Below are positions 16,996 through 25,241 of a stretch of DNA of 64,000 nt, piece after piece. Within the stretch, counting starts at the first letter, position 1, and each line of letters begins with the position of its first letter. Location: NCBI GenBank assembly GCA_032000125.1, contig DAMALH010000006.1, forward strand, positions 67,601-131,600. Reading direction: 5' to 3'. A model generated the notes under the pieces. That model had not been told where the DNA came from and did not search any database. It saw nothing but the letters and a program-made list of their open reading frames with translations. The position numbers and the translations under genes were made by a program. This DNA comes from Dryocola sp032000125. GTDB taxonomy: Bacteria; Pseudomonadota; Gammaproteobacteria; Enterobacterales; Enterobacteriaceae.

Positions 16996-18546
16996 TTGAA
17001 AAAATTTAAGATTAATTATCTGCTTATCGGTGCCGTAACCTTGTTACTGGCAGTGGCGCTCTGGCCCTCCATTCCCTGGTTCGGAAAAGCCGAAAACCGC
17101 ATCGCCGCCATCCAGGCGCGCGGCGTCCTGCGCGTCAGCACCATCCCTTCTCCGCTGACCTATAGCGTATCGAATAACAAAGCGCTGGGGCTTGATTACG
17201 AGCTGGCGCAACAGTTCGCTGATTATCTTGGCGTAAAGCTTCAGGTCACCGTTCGCCCGAATATCAACGCACTGTTTGACGATCTGGATAACGACAATGC
17301 CGATTTACTCGCCGCAGGCCTGGTCTATAACACCGAGCGTAGCCAGCACTATCAGGCGGGTCCGGCATACTATTTCGTGTCGCAGCAGATGGTTTATCGC
17401 GTGGGCAGCCCCCGCCCTAAAACGCTCGCTGGCGTAAAGGAGAACACGCTGGTTTTATCATCAGGCCTTGCCGTGCTAAGCGATCTGCAGGCAATGAAAG
17501 AGAGCAAATACCCGGACCTGACATGGCGCATTGATAACAAGCACACCAGCAATCAGCTCTTACAGCAGGTCGTAGACGGCAGCATTGCGTTCACTATTTC
17601 CGACTCCATCGCCATCAGCATTTACCAGCGCGTTCATCCGCAGCTTGCGGTAGCGCTGGACGTAACCGACGAACAGCCGGTCACCTGGTTTAGCGTACGC
17701 GACGGCGACGACAGCCTTTCTGCGGCGCTGCTCGATTTTTATAACAAGCTGAGCGGCGACGGTATTCTGGCTCGCCTGGAAGAGAAATATCTGGGTCACA
17801 TCGGGGATTTTGATTATGTCGATACCCGCACCTTCCTTAACGCTATTGATAGCGTTTTGCCGGAGCTTCAGCCGCTGTTTGAAAAGTACGCTACGGATAT
17901 CGACTGGCGTTTGCTGGCCGCCATCTCTTATCAGGAATCGCACTGGGATAACCAGGCCACCTCCCCTACCGGCGTGCGCGGCCTGATGATGTTGACGAAA
18001 AACACCGCACAAAGCCTGGGCCTGACGGACCGGCTCGACCCGGAGCAGAGCATCAGCGGCGGCAGCCGTTATCTGAAGGATATGATGGGAAAAGTGCCGG
18101 AAACGGTGCCGGAAGACGAAAGGATTTGGTTTGCTCTGGCGGCCTACAACATGGGTTACGCTCATATGCTTGATGCGCGGCAGCTCACCGCGAAGCTGAA
18201 AGGAAATCCGGATAGCTGGGCAGATGTCAAAGTGAGGCTGCCGCTGTTAAGCCAGAAGCAGTACTACAGCAAAACGACTTACGGCTATGCACGCGGCCAT
18301 GAAGCCTATGCCTACGTTGAGAATATCCGTAAGTATCAGCTAAGCCTGGAAGGGTATCTGCAGGAGAAAGAGAAGCTGGCGGCGCAGGAAGCAAAATTTG
18401 CGGAGGCCTATCCGGCGGTGGCGCCGGTAGAGCTGGCTACTCCGCCTTACGGGCCATTTCCTTTAGGGCCTTTTTCTCCAGACGCCGGGCACGAAAAAAA
18501 TCACTCAGCATTGCCGAACACTCTTCTGCCAGCACGCCTTCAATAA
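16996..18546 (+). CDS. mltF: Membrane-bound lytic transglycosylase F
   Basis: The protein has an N-terminal signal anchor (KKFKINYLLIGAVTLLLAV), a periplasmic solute-binding-like domain (IAAIQARGVLRVSTIPSPLTY, about residues 40-260) and a C-terminal SLT transglycosylase domain with catalytic glutamate in ISYQESHWDNQATSPTG and AAYNMGYAHM. It cleaves peptidoglycan to 1,6-anhydromuropeptides. I chose the TTG at 16996, which gives the E. coli-like N-terminus and 516 residues; an ATG at 16960 adds 12 unlikely residues. Its last 110 bp overlap tadA on the other strand. Confidence 0.92.
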   Translation: MKKFKINYLLIGAVTLLLAVALWPSIPWFGKAENRIAAIQARGVLRVSTIPSPLTYSVSNNKALGLDYELAQQFADYLGVKLQVTVRPNINALFDDLDNDNADLLAAGLVYNTERSQHYQAGPAYYFVSQQMVYRVGSPRPKTLAGVKENTLVLSSGLAVLSDLQAMKESKYPDLTWRIDNKHTSNQLLQQVVDGSIAFTISDSIAISIYQRVHPQLAVALDVTDEQPVTWFSVRDGDDSLSAALLDFYNKLSGDGILARLEEKYLGHIGDFDYVDTRTFLNAIDSVLPELQPLFEKYATDIDWRLLAAISYQESHWDNQATSPTGVRGLMMLTKNTAQSLGLTDRLDPEQSISGGSRYLKDMMGKVPETVPEDERIWFALAAYNMGYAHMLDARQLTAKLKGNPDSWADVKVRLPLLSQKQYYSKTTYGYARGHEAYAYVENIRKYQLSLEGYLQEKEKLAAQEAKFAEAYPAVAPVELATPPYGPFPLGPFSPDAGHEKNHSALPNTLLPARLQ

Positions 18547-18940
18547 CGCCAACCTGGTGGTTCATGCCCGGGTGGCCCAGCACATCCATCAGCGAGCCAA
18601 TCGCGCCGGTCTTGGCGTCGCGCGCGCCAAATACCAGCGAGCCAATACGGCTGTGAACCATAGCACCAGCACACATAACGCAAGGTTCGAGCGTGACATA
18701 CAGCGTGGTATCTAACAGACGGTAGTTTTGCAGCACCAGGCCGCCCTGACGCAGCGCCATAATTTCCGCATGTGCCGTGGGATCGTGACGGCCGATGGGC
18801 CGATTCCAGCCCTCACCAATGACCTTGTTGTCGTGCACCAGCACAGCGCCGACCGGAACTTCCCCCTCATCCCAGGCGCGCTGTGCAAGCGTTAGCGCAT
18901 GGCGCATCCAGTCTTCATGGGTAAATTCACTTTTTGACAC
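18437..18940 (-). CDS. tadA: tRNA adenosine(34) deaminase TadA
   Basis: The 167-residue deaminase makes inosine at the wobble position of tRNA-Arg(ACG). The zinc and proton-shuttle motif HAEIM and the PCVMCAGA motif are present. I chose a GTG start at 18940 because AGGAG lies six bases upstream and the length then equals the E. coli enzyme. It overlaps the 3' end of mltF tail to tail. Confidence 0.96.
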   Translation of the reverse strand: MSKSEFTHEDWMRHALTLAQRAWDEGEVPVGAVLVHDNKVIGEGWNRPIGRHDPTAHAEIMALRQGGLVLQNYRLLDTTLYVTLEPCVMCAGAMVHSRIGSLVFGARDAKTGAIGSLMDVLGHPGMNHQVGVIEGVLAEECSAMLSDFFRARRLEKKALKEMARKAE

Positions 18941-19003
18941 GGGCAACTCCTGAGGAACCAAGGGCGGCGCATTATACACACCGCTTAGCGGATACGAAAT
19001 GCG

Positions 19004-19642
19004 TTACTCAAGCTGCTGAAGCTGACCCTGCGGGGTGACGCGCCAGCGGTGCTGGCAGAAGTAGAGCAGCGGGTTATCCTGCTTGCTGTCGCTGTAGCCG
19101 CTGTAAAGCTGAAGGGGCGTGCCGATTTGCTGCTCAAGCTGCGCCACTTTTTCGTGCCCGAGGCAGCGCATGGTCAGCACCCAGCCGCCGTGCGAACGTT
19201 TAATCTGGCTGGCGATAAGCTTCACCTTCGGCAACCAGGGCGTATCGAAATAGACCTGCTCCACCAGCGGCTGCGGCGAACCGGTAATAAGCCAGACATC
19301 GGCGTCAGAACTGGTGAGATAGTTAGTAAGACGCTGCTGCACAACCGGAAACGCCGTCACGCGGGTGCGAAACCAGGCCACAAAATCCATCTCAAGCTGC
19401 TTAAGCCGCGCTTCGCTGTGCCCGAAGGTCGCCCCCCAGAGCAGCAGGCTCATTGGCCAGCGGGCGGCACGCCCTTTAATCAGCAGCGCTGCGCCTATTA
19501 CCGGCAAAAGCGGCACCACAAGCAGCAAATTGAAGGGCTGATGGCGAAGCAGATAGCGTAAAAAACTACCGAACATATCCTGCTGATGCAGGGTGCCATC
19601 TAAATCGAAAAACACTACCCGACGCTCACTCTGGTTTGCCAA
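19004..19642 (-). CDS. pgpC: Phosphatidylglycerophosphatase C
   Basis: The 212-residue HAD-family phosphatase has the nucleophile motif FFDLDGTLHQQD at its N-terminus and hydrophobic segments around residues 40-58 (LLVVPLLPVIGAALLI). It dephosphorylates phosphatidylglycerophosphate to phosphatidylglycerol in the inner membrane. I chose a TTG start at 19642 (read MANQSERRVVFF), which follows AAGGAG by five bases and aligns with E. coli PgpC; the upstream extension has no homology. The GYSDSKQDNPLL motif III is intact. Confidence 0.94.
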   Translation of the reverse strand: MANQSERRVVFFDLDGTLHQQDMFGSFLRYLLRHQPFNLLLVVPLLPVIGAALLIKGRAARWPMSLLLWGATFGHSEARLKQLEMDFVAWFRTRVTAFPVVQQRLTNYLTSSDADVWLITGSPQPLVEQVYFDTPWLPKVKLIASQIKRSHGGWVLTMRCLGHEKVAQLEQQIGTPLQLYSGYSDSKQDNPLLYFCQHRWRVTPQGQLQQLE

Positions 19643-19873
19643 ACGCAACTCCTTTGAATGGTTAACTCCCCTGGCCGCATAAAAGCCACCACGGCTACCT
19701 TTACACAAAGCCTAACAGATAGATCTACAACTTTCCGGTAACAAACGTCTGCGAACTTTTATTGAATATTTAATTCCATCTACAGGTGTAATAACGGAAT
19801 TAACGTGCATTCACAGACGTAAATTACGTTATCATCTAACAGACCTGTATTAAATTGATCCAACGGAGCGGAA

Positions 19874-20722
19874 ATGAATTGTTTACTGCGTATTCGCCAG
19901 CGCTACCCCACACTGGCGCAAAGTGACCGTAAACTGGCAGATTTTCTGTTGGCGAATCCCGACAAGGCCCGTCATCTCAGCTCGCAGCTTCTCGCCAAAG
20001 AAGCAGGCGTTAGCCAGTCAAGCGTGGTTAAATTCTCCCAGAAGCTTGGCTTTAAGGGCTTTCCCTCACTTAAGCTTGCCATCAGTGAGGCGCTGGCCAG
20101 CGGCCAGGACCCGCACTCGGTGCCGGTCCATAATCAAATCCTTGGCGACGACCCGCTAAGGCTGGTTGGTGAAAAGCTGATTAAAGACAATCTCGCCGCC
20201 ATGCATGCAAGCCTTGATATCAACAGCGAAGAAAAACTGCTGGCAAGCGTTGCCATGCTGCGTAACGCGCGGCGCGTGCTGGTTGTCGGTATTGGTGCAT
20301 CGGGCCTGGTGGCGAAAAACTTTGCCTGGAAGCTGATGAAAATCGGCGTTAATGCCGTAGCGGAACAGGATATGCACGCGCTGCTGGCCACGACACAAGC
20401 GCTTAGCCCGGACGATGTTCTTTTCGCCATTTCCTATTCAGGCGAACGGCGTGAGATTAACCTCGCCGCCGATGAAACGTTACGCACAGGGGCAAAAATC
20501 CTTGCCGTCACCGGCTTTACGCCAAATGCGCTACAGCAGCGCGCAACGCTTTGTTTGTACACCATCGCGGAAGAGCTGGCGACGCGCAGCGCCGCCATTT
20601 CCTCCACCAGCGCGCAGATGATGCTGACGGATTTGCTGTTTATGGCGCTGGTCCAGCAGGATCTGGAAAACGCTCCGGATCGTATCCGGCACAGCGAGGC
20701 TTTGGTGAAGAAGCTGGTTTGA
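19874..20722 (+). CDS. yfhH: RpiR-family transcriptional regulator YfhH
   Basis: The 282-residue protein has the RpiR architecture: an N-terminal helix-turn-helix (LLAKEAGVSQSSVVKFSQKLGFKGFPSLK, about residues 38-66) and a C-terminal SIS sugar-phosphate-binding domain (VVGIGASGLVAKNF; AISYSGERREINL). The length equals E. coli YfhH. The ligand and targets are unknown. Its final 114 bp are repeated in direct orientation at 22940-23053, so this gene end has been a recombination or integration site. Confidence 0.94.
   Translation: MNCLLRIRQRYPTLAQSDRKLADFLLANPDKARHLSSQLLAKEAGVSQSSVVKFSQKLGFKGFPSLKLAISEALASGQDPHSVPVHNQILGDDPLRLVGEKLIKDNLAAMHASLDINSEEKLLASVAMLRNARRVLVVGIGASGLVAKNFAWKLMKIGVNAVAEQDMHALLATTQALSPDDVLFAISYSGERREINLAADETLRTGAKILAVTGFTPNALQQRATLCLYTIAEELATRSAAISSTSAQMMLTDLLFMALVQQDLENAPDRIRHSEALVKKLV
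20609..20722 (+). repeat. Direct repeat, copy 1 (3' end of yfhH)
   Basis: This 114-bp segment, the last 37 codons of yfhH plus its stop, matches 22940-23053 at all but eight positions by my alignment. Copy 1 is part of the intact gene. Confidence 0.93.
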
Positions 20723-20969
20723 TGGCATTGTATCCTTATACATTGAATAAGCATTCTTCCGAAGTAGGTTGGATGCTCATCAATATATCAAATCTCTTTG
20801 ACAACAATTAATTTTGTAAAATACGTTAGTATCTTTTATAGTGAACTTGGAATAAAATTTTTCCAATAAAGTAATCATTGCATAAAAATAAAGCATAAGG
20901 CATCATGGTATTTTATTATATTTAACCACTATAGCATTTAAATTTCAGGATAGTGAGAGCATTACGTAG

Positions 20970-21554
20970 ATGATAGATAAAAAAGAATTGAAAGATCACT
21001 TAAAAATATGTCTACAGCATGAGGTCGCCATGAATTCAAAACCTTTTTCATGGCGCAACACGATTCACAAGGCGCTTAAATGCCCGGAAAGAAGATTCAA
21101 TTTTTGGTGGCGAATTGCTTCTTATCTTTATAAATCCGGAGGAACATCAAAAAAAGAGATAGCGCGTAAAATTAACAGAAGATTAATTCAAAAATATAAT
21201 ACAGAGATTCAACTTTCAGCAACTATCGGGCCCGGCCTGCTCATTACCCACTACTTATCAATAGTTATCAATGGAGCTGCAATAATTGGCACTAATTTTA
21301 AAATACGTCACAATTCCACTATAGGTATCGGAGGCACCTTAAATAAAAAAGTATCAACGCCTCAAATAGTAATAGGTAACAACGTTGAAATTGGCGCAGG
21401 TAGCTGCATTTTGGGGCGCGATATTAAGATTGGCAATAATGTTATAATTGGTGCAATGTCGTTTATTAATAAAGACATTCCGGATAACACTATTGCATAC
21501 ACAGAAAAATCGTTAAAACTAAAAACAAAAGACCGTTCTGTTCACGCTGACTAA
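20970..21554 (+). CDS. Hexapeptide-repeat acetyltransferase (serine acetyltransferase-like)
   Basis: The 194-residue protein has left-handed beta-helix hexapeptide repeats from about residue 85 onward (IGPGLLITHYLSIVING, IGNNVEIGAGSCILG, IKIGNNVIIGAMS), the fold of CysE/WcaB-type acyltransferases, with the catalytic-type histidines THY and RHN. The N-terminal 80 residues are helical and lysine rich. The gene is AT-rich and uses AAA/ATA codons heavily, unlike yfhH next to it, which suggests transfer. A surface-sugar acetyltransferase is most likely, but the acceptor is unknown. The 247 bp upstream (20723-20969) is AT-rich and shows only promoter-like AT runs. Confidence 0.72.
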   Translation: MIDKKELKDHLKICLQHEVAMNSKPFSWRNTIHKALKCPERRFNFWWRIASYLYKSGGTSKKEIARKINRRLIQKYNTEIQLSATIGPGLLITHYLSIVINGAAIIGTNFKIRHNSTIGIGGTLNKKVSTPQIVIGNNVEIGAGSCILGRDIKIGNNVIIGAMSFINKDIPDNTIAYTEKSLKLKTKDRSVHAD

Positions 21555-21576
21555 TTTAGCTCCTAAAATACTATAA

Positions 21577-21596
21577 GGGAAGCGATTACGCTTCCC
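21577..21596. terminator. Hairpin between convergent islet genes
   Basis: GGGAAGCG-ATTA-CGCTTCCC lies between the two islet genes. The flanking T-runs are weak, so it is a tentative bidirectional terminator. Confidence 0.5.
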
Positions 21597-21640
21597 CAAA
21601 TCATAGTGGACTACTCATTCATCCGGGAAATCTACTTAAC

Positions 21641-22474
21641 TTAGATGACTTCTCTAATAAATTCTCGATATTTATCTAAATTATCCACAAGCGGCAACGG
21701 AAAGCTATCCCTGGTGACAGGAACAGCTTTCAAAAGCCTGTCTCGGTTCCAGATATCTGTCCCGCTATTTATTACCTGTTCAATATGTTCCTGATTATTT
21801 AACTCAGGTAAATCATATTCAGTGTGAGAAATACTGGACATTTTCTCTGAAATTCTGTCTGCTGTCATCAACCATGAAAAATGCCAGCCTGAATTATCGA
21901 TAATTTTTGTGCGCAGTTTTAAAAGATTCCATTTAATGAAACTACTTTTGATTGGCGATCTTTTAACATTACGAAAATCTTCTGGAAGCCCGTTAAAAAA
22001 CCCTTTAATGTTTCGCAATTCTGTCATTTTGGGGAGTTTACATTTCCTCGGGCTGCCATCAGAATTAAAAACCTGCAAGTTAAATTGATAGTTATAAAAA
22101 TCAAGATAAAATATATTTACTAATTTTTTAGGATTAAATTCTTTTAATTTTTCCGGTCTAATTATTTCATCTACATCGGAGATCATAATCCAATCATTAT
22201 CATGCGCTTCTTTTAGGCCAGCCATAATATGGTTTCTGGTCCGACGCTCATTCTCCCAGGCGTCCTGATGCGGTATCTCATCAAAAACCACATAGATGAT
22301 TTTATCCTGGTATTCTGAAAAATCGTTAAGGTTAAAGTTTAATTTTTTACTTTTTCCTGTAAACGTATGAGTAGACTCAACGATAACAAATTTATCAACA
22401 TATTTACCGAGTGTTTTTAGTCGCAAATCTAACAGCATGTCTTCGTCATAATACAAGAAACAGTCGTATATCAT
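21641..22474 (-). CDS. Family-17 glycosyltransferase
   Basis: The roughly 277-residue protein begins MIYDCFLYYDEDMLLDLRL and contains KFVIVESTHTFTGKSK, ERRTRNHI and the acidic motif ISDVDEI, the pattern of GT17 (beta-1,4-N-acetylglucosaminyltransferase-like) proteins found in bacterial surface-polysaccharide loci. The start is uncertain: ATGs at 22474 and 22498 both lack a clear ribosome-binding site, and I prefer 22474 on family grounds. It is AT-rich like its convergent neighbour, and both sit between the two copies of the yfhH 3' repeat. Product specificity is not predictable. Confidence 0.75.
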   Translation of the reverse strand: MIYDCFLYYDEDMLLDLRLKTLGKYVDKFVIVESTHTFTGKSKKLNFNLNDFSEYQDKIIYVVFDEIPHQDAWENERRTRNHIMAGLKEAHDNDWIMISDVDEIIRPEKLKEFNPKKLVNIFYLDFYNYQFNLQVFNSDGSPRKCKLPKMTELRNIKGFFNGLPEDFRNVKRSPIKSSFIKWNLLKLRTKIIDNSGWHFSWLMTADRISEKMSSISHTEYDLPELNNQEHIEQVINSGTDIWNRDRLLKAVPVTRDSFPLPLVDNLDKYREFIREVI

Positions 22475-22498
22475 TGTCATAACCCAGTTAAACATCAC

Positions 22499-22939
22499 TC
22501 AATGAGACATTTTACCCTTATGGCAGCAGGGGTGCAAGAGATGAACCTTGAATTAAAAAAACAATGATAGTTCAAGGCGCATATATCTTTATTTTGTTGA
22601 AAATAATATATAAATTTCACCCTATCAAATGAACAAACGACCAAATCTCGATAAATAATTTATTTATACCAATCAGACAATATTGTTAAAACGATATTCT
22701 TCACTTTTTTCACATAGTCGGTTACAGCAACGATTATAATTTAACTTTGCATGCCCATTACCGTTGTACGCTAATGGGAATCACTTTCTATAATTGAGCG
22801 TGGTTGTCAGCAGCAGCATCCTGCCCCGCTTGGGGTCGTTTATTTGAAAAATCTTTTGGCCCAGGATCAATGCCATTAGCAGAAACTCCAATTGTCTTTA
22901 CGTCATCGTAGAAGAACAGGCACGGCAACTTTATCAACA
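22499..22939. other. AT-rich non-coding stretch of the islet
   Basis: This 440-bp stretch has no convincing reading frame. It is AT-rich up to about 22750 and becomes closer to chromosomal composition afterwards. It holds promoter-like AT runs ahead of the glycosyltransferase gene and nothing else I recognise. Confidence 0.5.
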
Positions 22940-23053
22940 AGCGCGCAGATGATGCTGACGGATTTGCTGTTTATGGCGCTGGTCCAGCAGGATCTGGAAA
23001 ATGCTCCAATTCGTATCCGGCACAGCGAGGCTTTGCTGAAGAAGCCAGTTTAA
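22940..23053 (+). pseudogene. Duplicated 3' fragment of yfhH (direct repeat, copy 2)
   Basis: This fragment repeats the last 37 codons and stop of yfhH in the same orientation with eight mismatches. The reading frame ends KKPV instead of KKLV and uses TAA instead of TGA. No start or upstream yfhH sequence accompanies it, so it is not a gene. It marks the far border of the acetyltransferase/glycosyltransferase islet and the near border of the tailocin island, and may be a displaced original gene end or an attachment-site remnant. Confidence 0.88.
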
Positions 23054-23097
23054 TTCGGACTTCCCTTATTAATTGGACGATTGCATATTCACCGATT

Positions 23098-23655
23098 TTA
23101 ACGCCCTGTATTAGCAGGAAATTTTTTATATAAAGTGGAGATTCCCACGTCAAAGAGAATCGCCACCCTTTCCCGCTTTTCTCCCCCCGCAATTAATCTT
23201 CCGGCCTGAGCCCACTGCTCCAGCGATAGTTTTGGGCGTCTCCCGCCAATTCGCCCCTCAGCCCTGGCTGCGGCTAGCCCCGCCCTGGTTCGTTCAACGA
23301 TTAATTCACGTTCCATTTCGGCTAAGGCACCCATGACATGAAAAAAGAAACGGCCCATTGGGGTTGACGTATCAATACTGTCCGTGAGGCTACGGAAGTT
23401 AATACTGCCCCCCTTTAAATCTTCAACCAGTGTGACCAAATGACGCATACTTCGCCCCAAGCGGTCCAGTTTCCAGACCACCAGCGTATCGCCTTCGGTC
23501 AGAGCCTTAAGCGCCTTCTTAAGCCCCGGTCTTTCAGATGTTCGACCGCTAATTTTATCTTCAAAGATCAGTTCACATCCTGCACATTCAAGCGCATTTC
23601 GCTGTAATGCCGTGTTCTGTTCATTTGTTGATACCCGTACATAACCGATAAGCAT
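23098..23655 (-). CDS. Serine DNA invertase (Gin/Hin/Cin/Pin family)
   Basis: The 185-residue recombinase has the catalytic serine S9 in LIGYVRVST, the conserved arginine region WKLDRLGRSMRHLV, the dimer helix MGRFFFHVMGALAEMERELI and a complete C-terminal helix-turn-helix (VAILFDVGISTLYKKFPA). I chose the ATG at 23655; the longer open frame upstream runs through the crossover site and is not part of the family. It lies just outside an invertible segment holding alternative tail-fibre ends, with a crossover-like site 54 bp upstream of its start, the arrangement of phage Mu gin and of carotovoricin. Confidence 0.93.
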   Translation of the reverse strand: MLIGYVRVSTNEQNTALQRNALECAGCELIFEDKISGRTSERPGLKKALKALTEGDTLVVWKLDRLGRSMRHLVTLVEDLKGGSINFRSLTDSIDTSTPMGRFFFHVMGALAEMERELIVERTRAGLAAARAEGRIGGRRPKLSLEQWAQAGRLIAGGEKRERVAILFDVGISTLYKKFPANTGR

Positions 23656-23708
23656 GATCTTCAACCCTACAAAAGCAGAAATCATGCATTGCAACCGTGA
23701 ATGATGCA

Positions 23709-23734
23709 ATTTCTTAAAGGTTGGTTTAGGAGGA
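23709..23734 (+). promoter_or_regulatory. Invertase crossover site 1 (gix/hix-like)
   Basis: A 26-bp site centred on TT at 23721-23722. Its right half GGTTTAGGAG matches site 2. Its left half (TTCTTAAAGG) is degenerate, as the left half of Salmonella hixR is. It lies at the start of the silent fibre module and is inverted relative to site 2. Confidence 0.78.
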
Positions 23735-24244
23735 GGTGCGCCAGCGATCGGAATTCCGTTCTTCTGGCCATCGGCAGCAATGCCAAATGTTGTCATGCCA
23801 GAATGGGCGGGAATGGTCTTTCTGAAGTTTAACGGATCAACGTTCTCGGCCGCTGCATATCCGAAGCTTGCTCTTGTAATACCCACACTTACGTTGCCAG
23901 AAGCGCGCGGCGAGTTCCCGAGAATTTGGGACGATGGGCGCGGCGTGGATAGTGGGCGAACGCTTCTGTCAGCTCAGGGTGATGCGATAAGAAACATAAC
24001 GGGAAAGGTGATGTCTCGCGGATTACCCAACAATGCAAATCCTGGCGCAATAACTTCCGGCGACGGTGTTTTCCGTTTAGTTCGCGGCGTAACAAATGAT
24101 GAATCAACATCGTCGCCGGTTACCGCAAACCCGCCCGCGGCTGGGCTGGATACACTTTATTTTGACGCTGATAGGGTCGTTCCCACTGCATCCGAAAACC
24201 GCCCGCGTAACATCGCGTTTAACTTGTTAGTGAGAGCTAAATAA
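23723..24244 (+). CDS. Silent alternative tail-fibre C-terminal module
   Basis: This is an open frame of 173 codons without its own N-terminal fibre domain. It reads GLGGGAPAIGIPFFWPS at the crossover site, followed by a phage tail-collar type domain (MPNVVMPEWAGMVFLKFNG, EARGEFPRIWDDGRG). The ATG at 23780 is internal to this domain and is unlikely to be a real start. After inversion at the two crossover sites, codon GGT at 23723 would follow residue 115 of the active fibre in frame, giving a 288-residue fibre. Its stop overlaps the start of the linked fibre chaperone. Confidence 0.85.
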   Translation, partial: GLGGGAPAIGIPFFWPSAAMPNVVMPEWAGMVFLKFNGSTFSAAAYPKLALVIPTLTLPEARGEFPRIWDDGRGVDSGRTLLSAQGDAIRNITGKVMSRGLPNNANPGAITSGDGVFRLVRGVTNDESTSSPVTANPPAAGLDTLYFDADRVVPTASENRPRNIAFNLLVRAK

Positions 24245-24840
24245 TGACATTGAAATTTGATAAAGAGGGCTTTGCAATCGACGGCGGCGATATTCGTGTT
24301 TTTTATTTCGAACCAATGACCGGGGAATATGTGGGATGGTCTGACGAATATATTTATGAGGGCGTCAGCATGCCCGGTAGCTCAACGGTTATTGATCCGG
24401 GCAATGAAGTGTCGGGGGCAGTATCCGTTTTCGATGGAAAGAAATGGAGGCGGGAAGAGGATCATCGCGGAGAAACCGTCTACTCAAAAACTGACGGCAT
24501 CGCCACGACGGTGGATTACATCGGGAAACTTAAAAGTGAATTTGTCACTGTTGGGCCAGCCACGCAGTACGACAAATGGAACGGCAGCGAGTGGGTGACA
24601 GATATTGAAGCCAAACATGCCGCTGATATTGCTGCAGCCGATACGGATAAACAAGCCCGAATCGGCCGGGCTAATGAGTTTATAAACGGTAAGCAATGGC
24701 CTGGTAAAGCTGCTATGGGACGCCTGAAGGATGCTGAGAAAGCACAGTATAATTCATGGCTGGATTATCTTGATGCGCTTGAAGCCATAGAAACTTCCAG
24801 CGCGCCAGATATTAACTGGCCTGTTGCCCCGGTGGAATAG
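24244..24840 (+). CDS. Tail-fibre assembly protein (Tfa), silent orientation
   Basis: The 198-residue protein resembles Tfa/Caudo_TAP chaperones: a N-terminal segment with FDGKKWRREEDHRGETVYSK and a C-terminal helical segment RIGRANEFINGKQWPGKAAMGRLKDAEKAQYNSWLDYLDALE, ending DINWPVAP as is usual for the family. It overlaps the stop of the silent fibre module as TAATG. It would be co-expressed with that module only after inversion. It converges on the other Tfa gene with a 29-bp overlap. Confidence 0.82.
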   Translation: MTLKFDKEGFAIDGGDIRVFYFEPMTGEYVGWSDEYIYEGVSMPGSSTVIDPGNEVSGAVSVFDGKKWRREEDHRGETVYSKTDGIATTVDYIGKLKSEFVTVGPATQYDKWNGSEWVTDIEAKHAADIAAADTDKQARIGRANEFINGKQWPGKAAMGRLKDAEKAQYNSWLDYLDALEAIETSSAPDINWPVAPVE

Positions 24841-25240
24841 GCCAGTCGGGTGCTGTTAGGTCAACACGCATCAGTAGCACCCGATATCTTTTCCATTCTG
24901 CAAGCGCGGCGGTTTCCTCATCCGTTGCGATCCCTGCGTCAGAAGCGTCCTGCCGCCATACAATTTCTGCATCAGCCACCGCCCGCAGTTTGCTTTTTTT
25001 AGACTCTGCCACCGCTTCAATTTCTGTCTGAGTAAGCGCAGGGATATCAACCCATGCTGGTTGACCATCTGCTACACCTAGCTGCTTGCCCATTGGCGCC
25101 ATGACTGTGTATTCATTTGTCACGGCATCCGTAACCAGGAATGCATCGTCTGGCCATTGCCCGGCTGGTTCGTAATAAGTTTCTTTCAACGCATTTGCAT
25201 AGAAAGCTATTTGTGAAGGAGAAAAAGAATAATCGCTCAT
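24812..25240 (-). CDS. Tail-fibre assembly protein (Tfa), active orientation
   Basis: The 142-residue protein starts MSDYSFSPSQIAFYANALK and ends APDWPIPPG, with the helical core ESKKSKLRAVADAEIVWRQDASDAG...LAEWKRYRVLLMRVD typical of the Tfa family. These chaperones help fold and trimerise their cognate fibre. It begins one base after the active fibre gene's stop. It is unrelated in most of its length to the Tfa of the silent arm, as expected if each is matched to its own fibre end. Confidence 0.85.
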   Translation of the reverse strand: MSDYSFSPSQIAFYANALKETYYEPAGQWPDDAFLVTDAVTNEYTVMAPMGKQLGVADGQPAWVDIPALTQTEIEAVAESKKSKLRAVADAEIVWRQDASDAGIATDEETAALAEWKRYRVLLMRVDLTAPDWPIPPGQQAS

Positions 25241-25241
25241 A

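Noticed and set aside
22971..23192. A 73-codon minus-strand frame
   Set aside because: It is antisense to the duplicated yfhH fragment and overlaps the end of the invertase gene. No family resemblance or ribosome-binding site.
23656..23886. A longer invertase with 77 extra N-terminal residues
   Set aside because: The extra part runs through the crossover site and antisense to the silent fibre module; the family starts at MLIGYVRVST.
23780..24244. An independent gene starting at the ATG at 23780
   Set aside because: The coding-like sequence continues in frame upstream to the crossover site, and the ATG has no ribosome-binding site. It is the internal part of a silent fibre module.
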